Shown here piece by piece: positions 37,048 to 45,831 of a DNA stretch of 64,000 bases. This stretch comes from Bacteroidia bacterium (lineage in GTDB: Bacteria; Bacteroidota; Bacteroidia; Palsa-965), in assembly GCA_025454955.1 (NCBI GenBank), contig JALONL010000010.1:1-64000 (forward strand). Direction: 5' to 3'. The position numbers and the translations under genes are program-made. The notes beneath the pieces were generated by a model. The model did no database searches and was not told the DNA's origin. It saw nothing but the letters and a program-made list of their open reading frames with translations. The first letter of the stretch is position 1. The number at the start of each line of letters is the position of its first letter.

Positions 37048-38568
37048 TTACTTTCGTTTTACCGGTTCAAGCTCAACTGTATTGAGCGAAATAAGGTTTG
37101 AACCGGCACGGCGAAACTTTATCACATCCTTCACATCGTTGCGCTGGCTTTCCATCAGGGTGGCCGCAAAGCAAATGTAGTAAGGCTCAAACGACGATTT
37201 CAGTTCAAACGAACCGTCCTTACCCGTGTGTGTGGATTGTGTAAGCCGCCAGGTTTTGTCCCACACCATCACAATGCCGCCTTCGAGCCCGGTGTAGCGG
37301 TTGTTGAATACCACACCGGTAGTGGTAAAAATACTGTCGTTGTAATAATTGTTGTAATTGGCGGCGGGCTTGCAGCTTCCTGTTTTGGCCGGGCTGGCGG
37401 CGCGGAGGTATTGGTTGAGCGGTTTTGGCGTACCGGTTACCGTATCGCCTTTGCTGTTTACGGTAAACGAATCGTTGTTCATGATGCCGAGAAACTGCTG
37501 GTGAAACAAGCCTCCCGGCATGTCTTTCAGTTGCCAGAGCGAATAGCCGATTGCGCCGCAGTTGCAGGCCTGTTCAAAGGTGCGTTGGGTAAATTGAGTC
37601 TGCAATTCGTAAGGCACTTTCACATTCTCGGCCGAAAGGCCGGTTTCGCCCACAATCCAGGGTTTTTTCACATACTGGTTGTACCAGTAAAGTTCGTTGA
37701 AAACCATTTCCGGCGCATATTCATACGGGTGAAAGGAAATGAAATCCACATCGAGCAGGTTGGGATCCCAGGTGGCCACTTCGGTTTCGTTGGCCAGTCC
37801 TATGGTGGTGAGGTGATAGGGATTGGCTTCCATAAAAATCTGCTGCCACTTGTGTGCGAGATCGATAACTGCGGTTTTTGTTTTGTGCTTGAGCGAATCG
37901 AAGTACAGCGGCTCGTTGAAAAAATCGACTGCCATAATGCCCGGCTGCGGCTTTGTAAATTCGGCCACGCGTTTCAGGTGTGCTTCGGCGCGGGAGTTGA
38001 AGGGCTGTATGCGGGTAAGGAAAATGCTTTTGAGTCCGGCAGCCTCGGCGGCATCGGTAAGCAGGCGCAGGGCGGCGAAATAGCGGGTGTATTGAGCATC
38101 GTTGTTAAGCGGATATTTTTTATCGGTGCCGTTGTCGGCAATGCTGCGTATGCTGAGGTGGCTGCTGTCGTTTTGGGGCATGAAATACGGCTCGCAGATG
38201 CCGCAAATGCGTATGCTGTTGTAGCCGAGATCATGCACTAATTGCAGCGTGGCGCGGAGTTCGGCCAGGCTTTCGCTGCGTGGTTTTACCACTTCGTGCG
38301 CGTTTACATTGTTTGAATATGCGGGTGTGAGGGCGGGCCAGATGCTGTCGCCGCTGCTGCGCAGGACAAAGCTCACGTTAAGCAGTTTCGGGAAAAAGGC
38401 TTTTCCGTCGAGCTCAAACTTTCCGTTGTTGAGATACACGTATCCCTGCGGCGGACGGGTGCGCACGGGCAGGGGCTTGCTTTGGGGTGTTTCCTTGCAG
38501 GCCGTGACCAGAAGAAGCATTACAGAAATACACCCCGCAAAAAGGAGTTGAATGGGAGAAAGCCGCAT
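37048..38568 (-). CDS. GH5-like (cellulase family) lipoprotein
   Basis: 506 residues from MRLSPIQLLFAGCISVMLLL; the lipobox VTAC places it on a membrane surface. The barrel region has GYNSIRICGICEPYF, the probable acid/base in VDFFNEPLYF and the probable nucleophile in WIVGETGLSAE, the two Glu of clan A glycosidases. A C-terminal domain of about 120 residues (YTGLEGGIVMVWDKTWRLTQ) looks like a beta-sandwich. Natural substrate unknown, probably a beta-linked polysaccharide. It lies 36 nt after the cyclophilin gene. Confidence 0.75.
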   Translation of the reverse strand: MRLSPIQLLFAGCISVMLLLVTACKETPQSKPLPVRTRPPQGYVYLNNGKFELDGKAFFPKLLNVSFVLRSSGDSIWPALTPAYSNNVNAHEVVKPRSESLAELRATLQLVHDLGYNSIRICGICEPYFMPQNDSSHLSIRSIADNGTDKKYPLNNDAQYTRYFAALRLLTDAAEAAGLKSIFLTRIQPFNSRAEAHLKRVAEFTKPQPGIMAVDFFNEPLYFDSLKHKTKTAVIDLAHKWQQIFMEANPYHLTTIGLANETEVATWDPNLLDVDFISFHPYEYAPEMVFNELYWYNQYVKKPWIVGETGLSAENVKVPYELQTQFTQRTFEQACNCGAIGYSLWQLKDMPGGLFHQQFLGIMNNDSFTVNSKGDTVTGTPKPLNQYLRAASPAKTGSCKPAANYNNYYNDSIFTTTGVVFNNRYTGLEGGIVMVWDKTWRLTQSTHTGKDGSFELKSSFEPYYICFAATLMESQRNDVKDVIKFRRAGSNLISLNTVELEPVKRK

Positions 38569-38604
38569 AAACAGCCGTAGTTTAGGCCCGGTGAGCACAG
38601 TGGT

Positions 38605-39453
38605 TTACTTCACAATTTCCACCCACATGCGCACATCCTGATTGGGTCTGTTGCCGCCGTCGGTGGGAAGGAGTGAGATTTTTTCGATAATGTCGAGCCC
38701 GCTTTCCACTTCGCCGAAAACGGTGTAGCCGCCGTCGAGATGAGGAGTGCCGCCAAGGGTGGTATATACTTTACGCTGTTCGGCAGTAATTACGCGGTGC
38801 GGTGTTTTTTCGAACTGGGTGTTGATGATGGGATCTATCTGCGCCGAAAGCATATTGAGGCTGTCGGGGTTGTTGAGGTAGCGGGCGCGCTGCTGGGCGC
38901 GGATAAACGCGTCTTTGGTGGACTTGTTTTTGGGATCGTTGATGTAGGCGGCAAAAATCTTTTGCTTGAGCGGCTGGTCGATGCGGCTTTTGATGATTAT
39001 GTCGAGCGTACTGTCGGTAAACACCTGCCCCTGTACTAAGTAAAACTGGCAGGCCGACGATTCCTTGTTCGGGTTTATATCGTCGCCCAAACGGGCTGCG
39101 GCCAGCGCACCGCGTTTGTGAAACAGGGCGGGGTGAATTTCGGCGGGAAGGGTGTAGCCCAATGTGCCGTTGCCCAGGCCCTGGCCGGGTTTGGCGGTTT
39201 TGGAGTCGGGGTCGCCGCCCTGAATCATGAAGTTTTTAATTACCCGGTGAAAAAGGGTGCTGTCTAATGTTTTGTTGGCGGCAATGCGCAGGAAATTATC
39301 GCGGTGGCCGGGCGTTTCGTCGTACAGCACTACTTTAATATCGCCCATGGAGGTATGGATAATTACCCTTGAGCGTTTGTCGGCATCGGTAAAAGAAACC
39401 GAGAGCAGTGCGGCGGTGAGGCCTGCGAAAAGGAGCGTAATGCGCTTCGCCAT
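38605..39453 (-). CDS. Cyclophilin-type peptidyl-prolyl isomerase, exported
   Basis: 282 residues from MAKRITLLFAGLTAALLSVS, a signal sequence, so periplasmic. The N-terminal half has the cyclophilin core (THTSMGDIKVVLYDETPGHR-like start, TLFHRVIKNFMIQGGDP, SACQFYLVQGQ), and the C-terminal part completes it (LDGGYTVFGEVESGLDIIEK). Between them is an insert of about 90 residues, helical and charged (IDQPLKQKIFAAYINDPKNK), as in other Bacteroidota cyclophilins. The 34-residue upstream extension is rejected as it runs into the divergent lipoprotein gene. Confidence 0.9.
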   Translation of the reverse strand: MAKRITLLFAGLTAALLSVSFTDADKRSRVIIHTSMGDIKVVLYDETPGHRDNFLRIAANKTLDSTLFHRVIKNFMIQGGDPDSKTAKPGQGLGNGTLGYTLPAEIHPALFHKRGALAAARLGDDINPNKESSACQFYLVQGQVFTDSTLDIIIKSRIDQPLKQKIFAAYINDPKNKSTKDAFIRAQQRARYLNNPDSLNMLSAQIDPIINTQFEKTPHRVITAEQRKVYTTLGGTPHLDGGYTVFGEVESGLDIIEKISLLPTDGGNRPNQDVRMWVEIVK

Positions 39454-39559
39454 GTTCAAAACTTTTTTATATTTGTTGGAAGTAAAGATACTTATTCGGC
39501 TACTTTGCAGCAAGAATAGTGCCTTTTCATCAAAAAAAGGTAGGCAAACCTTCATGTGT

Positions 39560-39913
39560 ATGGATAAGCGTTTTCAATCATTTTGGACTACCGGCAGCAT
39601 TATGCTCATGCTGCTTGTATCTGTGGCTTTTGCCTCGTCCTGCAACCGCAACAAGGAGTGCAAGGCCATTGTTACTGTGGTGAATGCAGCCAACACCCCG
39701 CAGTCGGGTGTGGAAGTGAAACTCGTGCCCGGTGGCAGTTGCGTAGGCTGCACCCAGATTGCCCCGCTTACCGCCAGCACCGACGGTTCGGGCAAAGCCA
39801 GCTTTACCACCGATCTTCCCAAAATTATGGATGTGGAAGTAAACGGCCAGCCCACCGGAAAAGTAGTTCGTTTTGAAGAGGGTGAAACCGACGAAGTAAC
39901 TGTTACCTACTAA
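39560..39913 (+). CDS. Small lipoprotein, tandem paralogue 1
   Basis: 117 residues from MDKRFQSFWTTGSIMLML; the track's longer frame is rejected because it runs through the cyclophilin gene. Signal sequence with Cys in FASSCNRNKECKAIVTVV. The mature part reads like one Ig/carboxypeptidase-regulatory-like domain (TPQSGVEVKLVPGGSC, STDGSGKASFTTDLP) and ends FEEGETDEVTVTY. The next gene encodes a close paralogue, including an identical TDGSGKASFTTDLPKIMD. Function unknown; probably a surface or periplasmic anchor. Confidence 0.75.
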   Translation: MDKRFQSFWTTGSIMLMLLVSVAFASSCNRNKECKAIVTVVNAANTPQSGVEVKLVPGGSCVGCTQIAPLTASTDGSGKASFTTDLPKIMDVEVNGQPTGKVVRFEEGETDEVTVTY

Positions 39914-39937
39914 ATCACTGTATTTTTTCATACATGC

Positions 39938-39963
39938 AACCCGGTTAAAATTCTGACCGGGTT
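39938..39963 (+). terminator. Terminator between the lipoprotein paralogues
   Basis: AACCCGGT, 10-nt loop, ACCGGGTT, then TGTTTTTG. It makes the two lipoprotein genes separate transcripts. Confidence 0.7.
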
Positions 39964-40023
39964 TGTTTTTGCCTTTTCTCTTAATTATCTTAGTAGAATC
40001 AGGAAAGGCAAACCTGAATACAC

Positions 40024-40374
40024 ATGATAACTCCCATCAAAAAAACACTGCAAATTTTTTGCATAGCTGTGGCTGTGCTCGTAATTGGCATCACGGCGGC
40101 CTGCAACCGGAACAGGGAATGCAAGGCCATTGTAACGGTAGTGAGGCAGGCTACCAACGAACCGCTTTCGGGCGTAACGGTTACACTTACCACCGATCCT
40201 TCGTGTACCAACTGCATTGACGATCTTACTGCCACCACCGACGGTTCGGGCAAGGCCAGTTTTACTACCGATTTGCCCAAGATTATGGACATACTGGCCA
40301 ATTCGGCAGTAACTGGCAGTGTGGCTCGTTTCGAAGAAGGCGAAACCGACGAAGTGACGGTGAAAATTCCCTGA
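40024..40374 (+). CDS. Small lipoprotein, tandem paralogue 2
   Basis: 116 residues, signal sequence MITPIKKTLQIFCIAVAVLV, lipobox GITAAC. CNRNRECKAIVTVVRQATNE and TDGSGKASFTTDLPKIMD align with the preceding gene over the whole mature length, so the two arose by duplication. Both carry a CxxC-like pair (CVGC in the first, CTNC here) in a variable loop, possibly a disulfide or metal site. Confidence 0.75.
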   Translation: MITPIKKTLQIFCIAVAVLVIGITAACNRNRECKAIVTVVRQATNEPLSGVTVTLTTDPSCTNCIDDLTATTDGSGKASFTTDLPKIMDILANSAVTGSVARFEEGETDEVTVKIP

Positions 40375-40628
40375 CCCACCAGCACAACAATCGAAATTGC
40401 ACAGGCAGCACCTTCTTTTTAAAAAGTGAGGAGCGAATCTAAGACGCCCTAAAAAACCGTTCGGCTCCAGCCCTCACTGCAAGTCCGCACTGGCTACATG
40501 CAAAATTACATTCACGCAGGTGCGGGCTTTACGTTCGGTCTGGGCTATACATTCAAACCACTTGCTTTCCATAAAAAATCGTTGCCCCAAAAAATCCATC
40601 CGCAACAAAAAATAACCCACCAGCCGCT

Positions 40629-40636
40629 TACCTTTG
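40629..40636 (+). promoter_or_regulatory. -7 element of the TPR gene
   Basis: TACCTTTG, exact TAnnTTTG, four bases before the ATG at 40641. Confidence 0.4.
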
Positions 40637-40640
40637 CCGC

Positions 40641-40952
40641 ATGAGCCGCCTCGATCAACTGCGTACCATGCTGGCCGAAGAACCCGGCGATGCGTTTCTG
40701 CGCTATGCCATTGCTGTAGAACTGGCCGCTTCCGGACAACGCAGCCAGGCCATTGCAGAGGTACAGCAACTTCTTGCCGACCAGCCCGATTACCTCGGCG
40801 CCTACTACCAGCTTGGGCAATGGCTTGAGCAGGAACACAAAACCGCCGAAGCCCTGCACGTATATCACCTCGGTGCCGAACTGGCCCGCAAAACAGGCAA
40901 CCGCAAAACCCTCGGCGAAATAAACGAAGCCATCTGGCTGCTTGAAGACTAA
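40641..40952 (+). CDS. Small tetratricopeptide-repeat protein
   Basis: 103 residues with two to three TPR-like helix pairs (GDAFLRYAIAVELAASGQRS, DYLGAYYQLGQWLEQEHKTA, ALHVYHLGAELARKTGNRKT). Soluble; would act as a protein-binding scaffold. The partner is unknown. A lipoprotein gene follows after 5 nt. Confidence 0.75.
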   Translation: MSRLDQLRTMLAEEPGDAFLRYAIAVELAASGQRSQAIAEVQQLLADQPDYLGAYYQLGQWLEQEHKTAEALHVYHLGAELARKTGNRKTLGEINEAIWLLED

Positions 40953-40957
40953 CGCCC

Positions 40958-41308
40958 ATGCGCAAATTCCTCCCCGCCGCCTTGCTGCTCCTGCTCACCG
41001 CCTGTCAGGGCAACGACTCGCTCATTACCGGCACCTGGACATTGCAGCAGGAAACCACATCGGTGGGCACACCCCTTGAAGGAGCCAAAGGCACACTCAC
41101 ACTCGATCCCGCAGGTACATACACACTCAAAGAAACCGCCACCTCCACCGGCCAGTGGTACCTGCTTAAACACCGCGACACCGAAAAACGCGCCCTGCGC
41201 CTCGATGCCACTGAAGGGGTGTTTAATATTTATTCGGTAGATACGCTTACGGCTTCGCGCATGGTGCTGCGCACGGGTTTCGGGCGGCGTATGGTGTATG
41301 TGAAGTAA
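40958..41308 (+). CDS. Putative lipocalin-like lipoprotein
   Basis: 116 residues with signal peptide and lipobox (LLLLLTAC at 10-17). The mature part, GTWTLQQETTSVGTP ... GTYTLKETATSTGQWYLL, has the short up-and-down strands of lipocalin-like proteins common in Bacteroidota. Ligand unknown. Probably co-transcribed with the TPR gene. The convergent porin gene ends 6 nt away. Confidence 0.65.
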   Translation: MRKFLPAALLLLLTACQGNDSLITGTWTLQQETTSVGTPLEGAKGTLTLDPAGTYTLKETATSTGQWYLLKHRDTEKRALRLDATEGVFNIYSVDTLTASRMVLRTGFGRRMVYVK

Positions 41309-41314
41309 TGCAGG

Positions 41315-42742
41315 TCAGATTCTGAACAGCACGGCAAAAATGAGTCGGCTTTCGCTGCGTACCAGGTCGGGGCGCCAGGAGGGAGGCAAAGGTGCCGTGG
41401 TGTATCCGGTGGGCGAAGTTACCCCGCCATTGCCGGCAAAATAGGGCACGCTGGCATTGCGGTACACAAACTCGGCGCGGAAGGTAAGGCTTTGATTGGG
41501 CATGAAATCAATATTGGCCGAGCAGTCCCAGGCCGTAAACTTATCGCCCGGATTGGCACTGAACGGAAACGCCCCTTCGGTTTGCAGCGGATTGTTTGGG
41601 TCGGGCAGCGGGCTGGCTTCGCCGGTGGGATAAAGCACCAGGTAGCGGCCCGGATTGGTCATTACGCCACCCCCCACAGTAAACGCCAGTTTGTTTTGGT
41701 AAAACCAGATACGGTGATAAAACATGGCACTGGCAAAATACTGTTCGGGCCCGCGTGTGCTGTCGCTTCCATCGAAACCATCAACCCCGCCGCCTTTTTC
41801 AAAACCCACATCGCCGGTAAACGAAAAAGCCATGCGCGAAATGCCTTTTGAGGCCGGCCGGTTCAGGTAGCGTACCAGCACACTGTTGTCGCTGTGAAAG
41901 CGTTTGCGCCCGGGCAACCCTGCCGCATCGGTGCCGTAATAGTTGTTGGTAAGCAGTTTCAGGTTGCTGTGGGGTGTCCATGTAATGTTGCCGCCAATGC
42001 CGGGCATACTGTTAAACTTGCCGTAACTCTGCCAGCCGTTTATGAGCCAGGGCTCAATCTTGAGTTTTTTGTTGGGAAAAATCTGCACACGCACCCCGTT
42101 AAAAAACCAGGGCGTATTATCAGAAGTAAATGAAGCCTGATACTCCCAGTTTTCGGGCTGGTAAAACGAGTTCAGTCCGATATAGGAAAGAAACAATCCC
42201 GCATCAATATTTATTCCTTCCCATTTGTCGATGTGATAACCGGCATAAGCCTCGCTGAGGTAGCGGTACACATCGGCAAGCTGATACTGGCCACGGTACG
42301 GACTGAGATCGTTGCGCGGAACCACTATGGAGCGTGTGCCAAACTGCGTCATAAAACGGGCGCGTGCATTTTTATAATTGAACTCACCGCCAAAGTGAAG
42401 CCCCGAAAGCTGCACCTCGTTGTTGCGTGCCAGTGCGGTAGAGCCTACCACCGTGTTGTCGATGGGTTTGTTAAACGACCAGGTATAATTAATGTCAATT
42501 AACACACTTGGCGTAAAGTACTTCAGATTGGGCCAGATATTTTCTGTTCGTCTGTCGCTGCCGTTTGCCCAGCTCATGTCAATAATACTGTCGTCAGTTG
42601 CAGACTTCCACTGATATGGAGCCAGTGAACGCGAAGAAGAATCGGTATGGATACCTGTAAATAAATCCTGTGCATGTATTGCACTTTGCGCAGTGAAGCA
42701 CAGCAGGGCGGCGCAGGCAACTGCTTTTTTGAAAAGTTTCAT
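41315..42742 (-). CDS. Outer-membrane beta-barrel protein (porin)
   Basis: 475 residues with a signal peptide (KAVACAALLCFTAQSAIHAQ). Alternating aromatic/hydrophobic strands and a C-terminal FAVLFRI ending fit a beta-barrel porin of the type often encoded in Bacteroidota kdp operons. Sequences such as YTWSFNKPIDNTVVG and FNYKNARARFMTQFG are strand-like. Downstream of kdpDE-like genes but separated by about 205 bp. Probably an uptake channel for small solutes; the link to potassium is by context only. Confidence 0.75.
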   Translation of the reverse strand: MKLFKKAVACAALLCFTAQSAIHAQDLFTGIHTDSSSRSLAPYQWKSATDDSIIDMSWANGSDRRTENIWPNLKYFTPSVLIDINYTWSFNKPIDNTVVGSTALARNNEVQLSGLHFGGEFNYKNARARFMTQFGTRSIVVPRNDLSPYRGQYQLADVYRYLSEAYAGYHIDKWEGINIDAGLFLSYIGLNSFYQPENWEYQASFTSDNTPWFFNGVRVQIFPNKKLKIEPWLINGWQSYGKFNSMPGIGGNITWTPHSNLKLLTNNYYGTDAAGLPGRKRFHSDNSVLVRYLNRPASKGISRMAFSFTGDVGFEKGGGVDGFDGSDSTRGPEQYFASAMFYHRIWFYQNKLAFTVGGGVMTNPGRYLVLYPTGEASPLPDPNNPLQTEGAFPFSANPGDKFTAWDCSANIDFMPNQSLTFRAEFVYRNASVPYFAGNGGVTSPTGYTTAPLPPSWRPDLVRSESRLIFAVLFRI

Positions 42743-42753
42743 AAGGTATTGAA

Positions 42754-42849
42754 TTAATTATTTCGGGTAAGAGTGATAGTTTCTTTGGCCTGATACACGA
42801 GCGGATATTGCTCAATCACCACATCGTTTTTGTTGAGGCCAAAGGCTTT
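42754..42849 (-). pseudogene. Possible gene remnant between kdpE-like gene and porin
   Basis: An open stretch of 31 codons without a start reads FGLNKNDVVIEQYPLVYQAK ETITLTRNN, which looks like the end of a folded protein. It is bounded upstream by an in-frame TGA. I cannot identify the parent gene; it may be what is left of a deleted neighbour, for example another kdp gene. Confidence 0.25.
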
Positions 42850-42947
42850 TCATACATCAGAAATTGATGCTGCAAAGTTGCTCCCGATTTCATGTGTGAA
42901 TTATAAAATCAGCGTCGATTCGTATAAAGAAAATATAAAGACGGGGT

Positions 42948-43625
42948 TTATACGAAGCGGTAACCAATGCCGCTTTCGGTAACCAGCAGTGCCGGACTGT
43001 TGGGGTTGTCTTCGATTTTTTTCCGGAGTGTGCCCACAAATACGCGCAGGTATTGTGTTTCCGACTGATACGCCACACCCCATATTTCCTTGAGAATGTA
43101 CTGATGCGTAAGTACGCGCCCGGCATTGCGTGCAAACAATGCCAGAAGACTGAATTCAGTGGCGGTGAGTTTAAGCGGTTTCCCGTTTTTGCTGGCCGTT
43201 CTTGCCGAAAGATCAATGGTAAGATTTCCGCTTTCGATTACTGCTTTGGCTGTAGAGTCTGTATTTCTGCGAATGGCCGAGCGGATGCGCGCAAGCAGTT
43301 CGGCGCTGCGGAATGGTTTGGATAAATAGTCGGTAGCCCCAAGATCGAGGGCGGTTACCACGTCTTCTTCGCCGTTATTTACCGAAAGAATAATTACGGG
43401 TTTTCCATACCATGTACGCAGGTTGCGCAGCACTTCGTGGCCGCTCTGGTCGGGCAGGGCAAGGTCGAGCAGAATCAGGTCGGGCGGGTGCGAGGCGGCC
43501 TGAATGATGCCATCGCGGCCGGTGGCGGCTTCTCTTACTTTATAGCCGTTACTCTCCAATGTAATGTTAAGCAGCTTTCTTATCTGCGGCTCATCGTCAA
43601 TAATAAGTATCTCCGCGTTATTCAT
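42948..43625 (-). CDS. kdpE: KdpE-like response regulator
   Basis: 225 residues. The receiver domain has D10/D11, the phosphorylated D54 in LILLDLALPD and K103 in YLSKPF. The winged-helix OmpR/PhoB domain begins about 125 (LKLTATEFSLLALFARNAGR) and ends VTESGIGYRFV. Sequence and the overlap with a KdpD-type kinase point to KdpE, regulator of high-affinity potassium uptake, but kdpFABC is absent here. The start overlaps the kinase stop by 8 nt. Confidence 0.85.
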   Translation of the reverse strand: MNNAEILIIDDEPQIRKLLNITLESNGYKVREAATGRDGIIQAASHPPDLILLDLALPDQSGHEVLRNLRTWYGKPVIILSVNNGEEDVVTALDLGATDYLSKPFRSAELLARIRSAIRRNTDSTAKAVIESGNLTIDLSARTASKNGKPLKLTATEFSLLALFARNAGRVLTHQYILKEIWGVAYQSETQYLRVFVGTLRKKIEDNPNSPALLVTESGIGYRFV

Positions 43626-44691
43626 GGTGCAGTTGGTTCATGTACGAAGCCGGGAAGCGGAAGCGGAGTATAAATTTTGCTCCCGGATTATTGTCGAGCA
43701 GTTCAATTTCACCCTGCATGGCTTCGGTAAGCCCTTTTACTATGGAAAGCCCCAATCCGCTTCCTCCGGGTTTTGAATCGGGCAGGCGATAAAACTTTTC
43801 GAAAACAGCCGCACGTTCTGCGGCCGGAAATCCGTTTCCATTATCGCCGACAGAAATTATACAGGTTTCGTTTTCAAACGCGGTGGTGATTGTTATTTCC
43901 GATTGCGGCAATGTGTATTGAATGGCGTTGTGTACAAGATTGTGAATTATCTGCTGCATCAGCACCTCATCAAAAAACAAAAGAGGGAGGTTGTTTTCGG
44001 CCGTGAAAATAATTTCGCGTTTGTTTTCGCGGGTATTGTCTGCCACTACCGCGGCTATCAGTTCATTCAGGTCGCACCAGTTGTTTTTCAGTTTCAGCAT
44101 TCCGCTTTCAATCCGGCTCATGTTGAGCAGGTTTTCTACCTGGCGGTTGAGGCGCATACCGGCGTTTCCTATTTCTTGCAGCAGTTGTTGCTGTTGTGCG
44201 GGGTTAAGGTTTTTGCTTTCCAGCAAAGTGTCCACACCGCCTATTACGGTTGAAATGGGTGTGCGCAACTCATGCGAAAGCGAATTGAGCAGGGTGTTGT
44301 AAAGGCGGATGGTTTTTTCTTTCTCCTCACGGTCTCGCGCCTTTTTTTCGGCATTGCGAATCTGATAGGAGAGTGTGGTGTTTATGAGTGCCACAATGAA
44401 GTACAGCAGAAACATGAGTGTATCTTCGGCTGTTTCGATGTGAAACGTAAATATGGGAGGAATAAAAAAGTAGTTCCAGATACCCGCACTGAGCACCGCC
44501 GACAGCAGCACCGGAAGCCGCGCAAACAGCATGGCCAGCAGCGATACGGTGAGCAGCAGCAGCAGTGCCACTACCTTATAGCCAATTTGCGGCTGCATAA
44601 AGTAGCACACTCCGGCCACCAGAAGCACCAATACACTGCAAATACCAATTTGCATGAATGTATTGATCTTTCTGGTTTCAGACAGCCGCAA
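43618..44691 (-). CDS. KdpD-type sensor histidine kinase (C-terminal half only)
   Basis: 357 residues from a TTG (an ATG 12 codons in, at 44655, is possible but would drop the basic residues before the first TM). Four TM segments of the DUF4118 type (about 15-105) precede a HisKA domain with H140 in LSHELRTP and a HATPase domain (HNLVHNAIQYTL, GDNGNGFP, GGSGLGLSIV). The long N-terminal KdpD/universal-stress sensing part of full KdpD proteins is missing; in many Bacteroidota it is a separate gene, and it is not in this window. Confidence 0.85.
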   Translation of the reverse strand: MRLSETRKINTFMQIGICSVLVLLVAGVCYFMQPQIGYKVVALLLLLTVSLLAMLFARLPVLLSAVLSAGIWNYFFIPPIFTFHIETAEDTLMFLLYFIVALINTTLSYQIRNAEKKARDREEKEKTIRLYNTLLNSLSHELRTPISTVIGGVDTLLESKNLNPAQQQQLLQEIGNAGMRLNRQVENLLNMSRIESGMLKLKNNWCDLNELIAAVVADNTRENKREIIFTAENNLPLLFFDEVLMQQIIHNLVHNAIQYTLPQSEITITTAFENETCIISVGDNGNGFPAAERAAVFEKFYRLPDSKPGGSGLGLSIVKGLTEAMQGEIELLDNNPGAKFILRFRFPASYMNQLHHE

Positions 44692-44749
44692 GCGATGGTG
44701 AATTTATGAGTGACAGGGCGGCAATACCATATTGCCCTGACTTGCTTTT

Positions 44750-45799
44750 CTATTTAAACGACCAGTCGTAAGTATGCAATTCCTCCACACATTTGGTAAG
44801 CAACTGAATGGAGTGTGCAATATCGTCTTTATTGCACATTTCAATAACCTGATGAATGTGACGTGTAGGAATAGACACCGCACCGGCAATGGCTCCTCCG
44901 GCGCTGTAACGCTGTATGCCGGCCGTGTCGGTGCCGCCGGCGGGCAGGAGTTCCATCTGGTAGGGAATTTTGTGCTTCTCGGCTGTCTGGCGCATAAACT
45001 CTACCATGCGGTAATCGCAAATGGTGGATGAGTCCATTACTTTAATGGCGGTTCCTTTGCCGAGTTCGGTTACGCGCTCGTGTTCTTTGGCGCCGGGCAC
45101 GTCGAAGGCAATGGTGGTATCGAGTCCGAAACCAAAATCGGGATTGATGGCCAGGGCCGAAGCCTGTACGCCGCGCAGGCCCACTTCTTCCTGCACGGTA
45201 AATACGGCGTAGGTATCGTAGGCCGGTTTTTTAAGTGTGCGCAGTGTTTCAATGAGTATGTACACCGACACGCGGTTGTCGAGCGATTTGCAGTTTACGC
45301 AGTTGCCCATTTCAATGAGTGCGCGTTCGCGTGTAACGGTGTCGCCCACGCGCACCAGTTTTTCCACTTCTTTTTTGGGCAGGCCGAGATCGATAAAGTA
45401 ATCGCCAATGGGCACTACTTTGTTGCGTTCTTCGGGGCTCATCATGTGTATGGGTTTCGAGCCCATAACGCCAATTACATCTTTGCGGCCGTGTACAATT
45501 ACGCGCTGCGCGGTAAGTGTTTTGGGGTCGAAACCGCCGAGCGGAATAAAATGCAGGAAGCCGCGGTCGTCGATGCTGGTTACAATGAAACCGATTTCGT
45601 CCATGTGTGCGGCAATCATTACCTTCTTTGCGCTGCTTTTGCCTTTGCGCAGGGCGGTAATGTTGCCCATGTTGTCGATGCTAATTTCGTCGGCGTGCTT
45701 TTTTATTTCGCGCAGCACAAGTTCGCGTATGCGTTGTTCGTGTCCGGGTGCGCCCGGAGTTTCGCAAATGGTGCCGAGCAGGGCGGTGTTTACTTTCAT
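44750..45799 (-). CDS. M42-family metallopeptidase
   Basis: 349 residues from MKVNTALLGTICETPGAPGH (seven extra residues in the track rejected). Dinuclear aminopeptidase family of glutamyl aminopeptidases and cellulase-like hydrolases. Metal ligands and catalytic Glu are visible in AAHMDEIGF, CKSLDNRVSVY, VQEEVGLRG, FDVPG and TRHIHQV. Cytoplasmic, probably a dodecameric peptidase. It follows pyk by 32 nt and is likely in the same operon. Confidence 0.9.
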   Translation of the reverse strand: MKVNTALLGTICETPGAPGHEQRIRELVLREIKKHADEISIDNMGNITALRKGKSSAKKVMIAAHMDEIGFIVTSIDDRGFLHFIPLGGFDPKTLTAQRVIVHGRKDVIGVMGSKPIHMMSPEERNKVVPIGDYFIDLGLPKKEVEKLVRVGDTVTRERALIEMGNCVNCKSLDNRVSVYILIETLRTLKKPAYDTYAVFTVQEEVGLRGVQASALAINPDFGFGLDTTIAFDVPGAKEHERVTELGKGTAIKVMDSSTICDYRMVEFMRQTAEKHKIPYQMELLPAGGTDTAGIQRYSAGGAIAGAVSIPTRHIHQVIEMCNKDDIAHSIQLLTKCVEELHTYDWSFK

Positions 45800-45831
45800 T
45801 GTATGCGTTTGTGGGGGCAATTTACGCGGAA

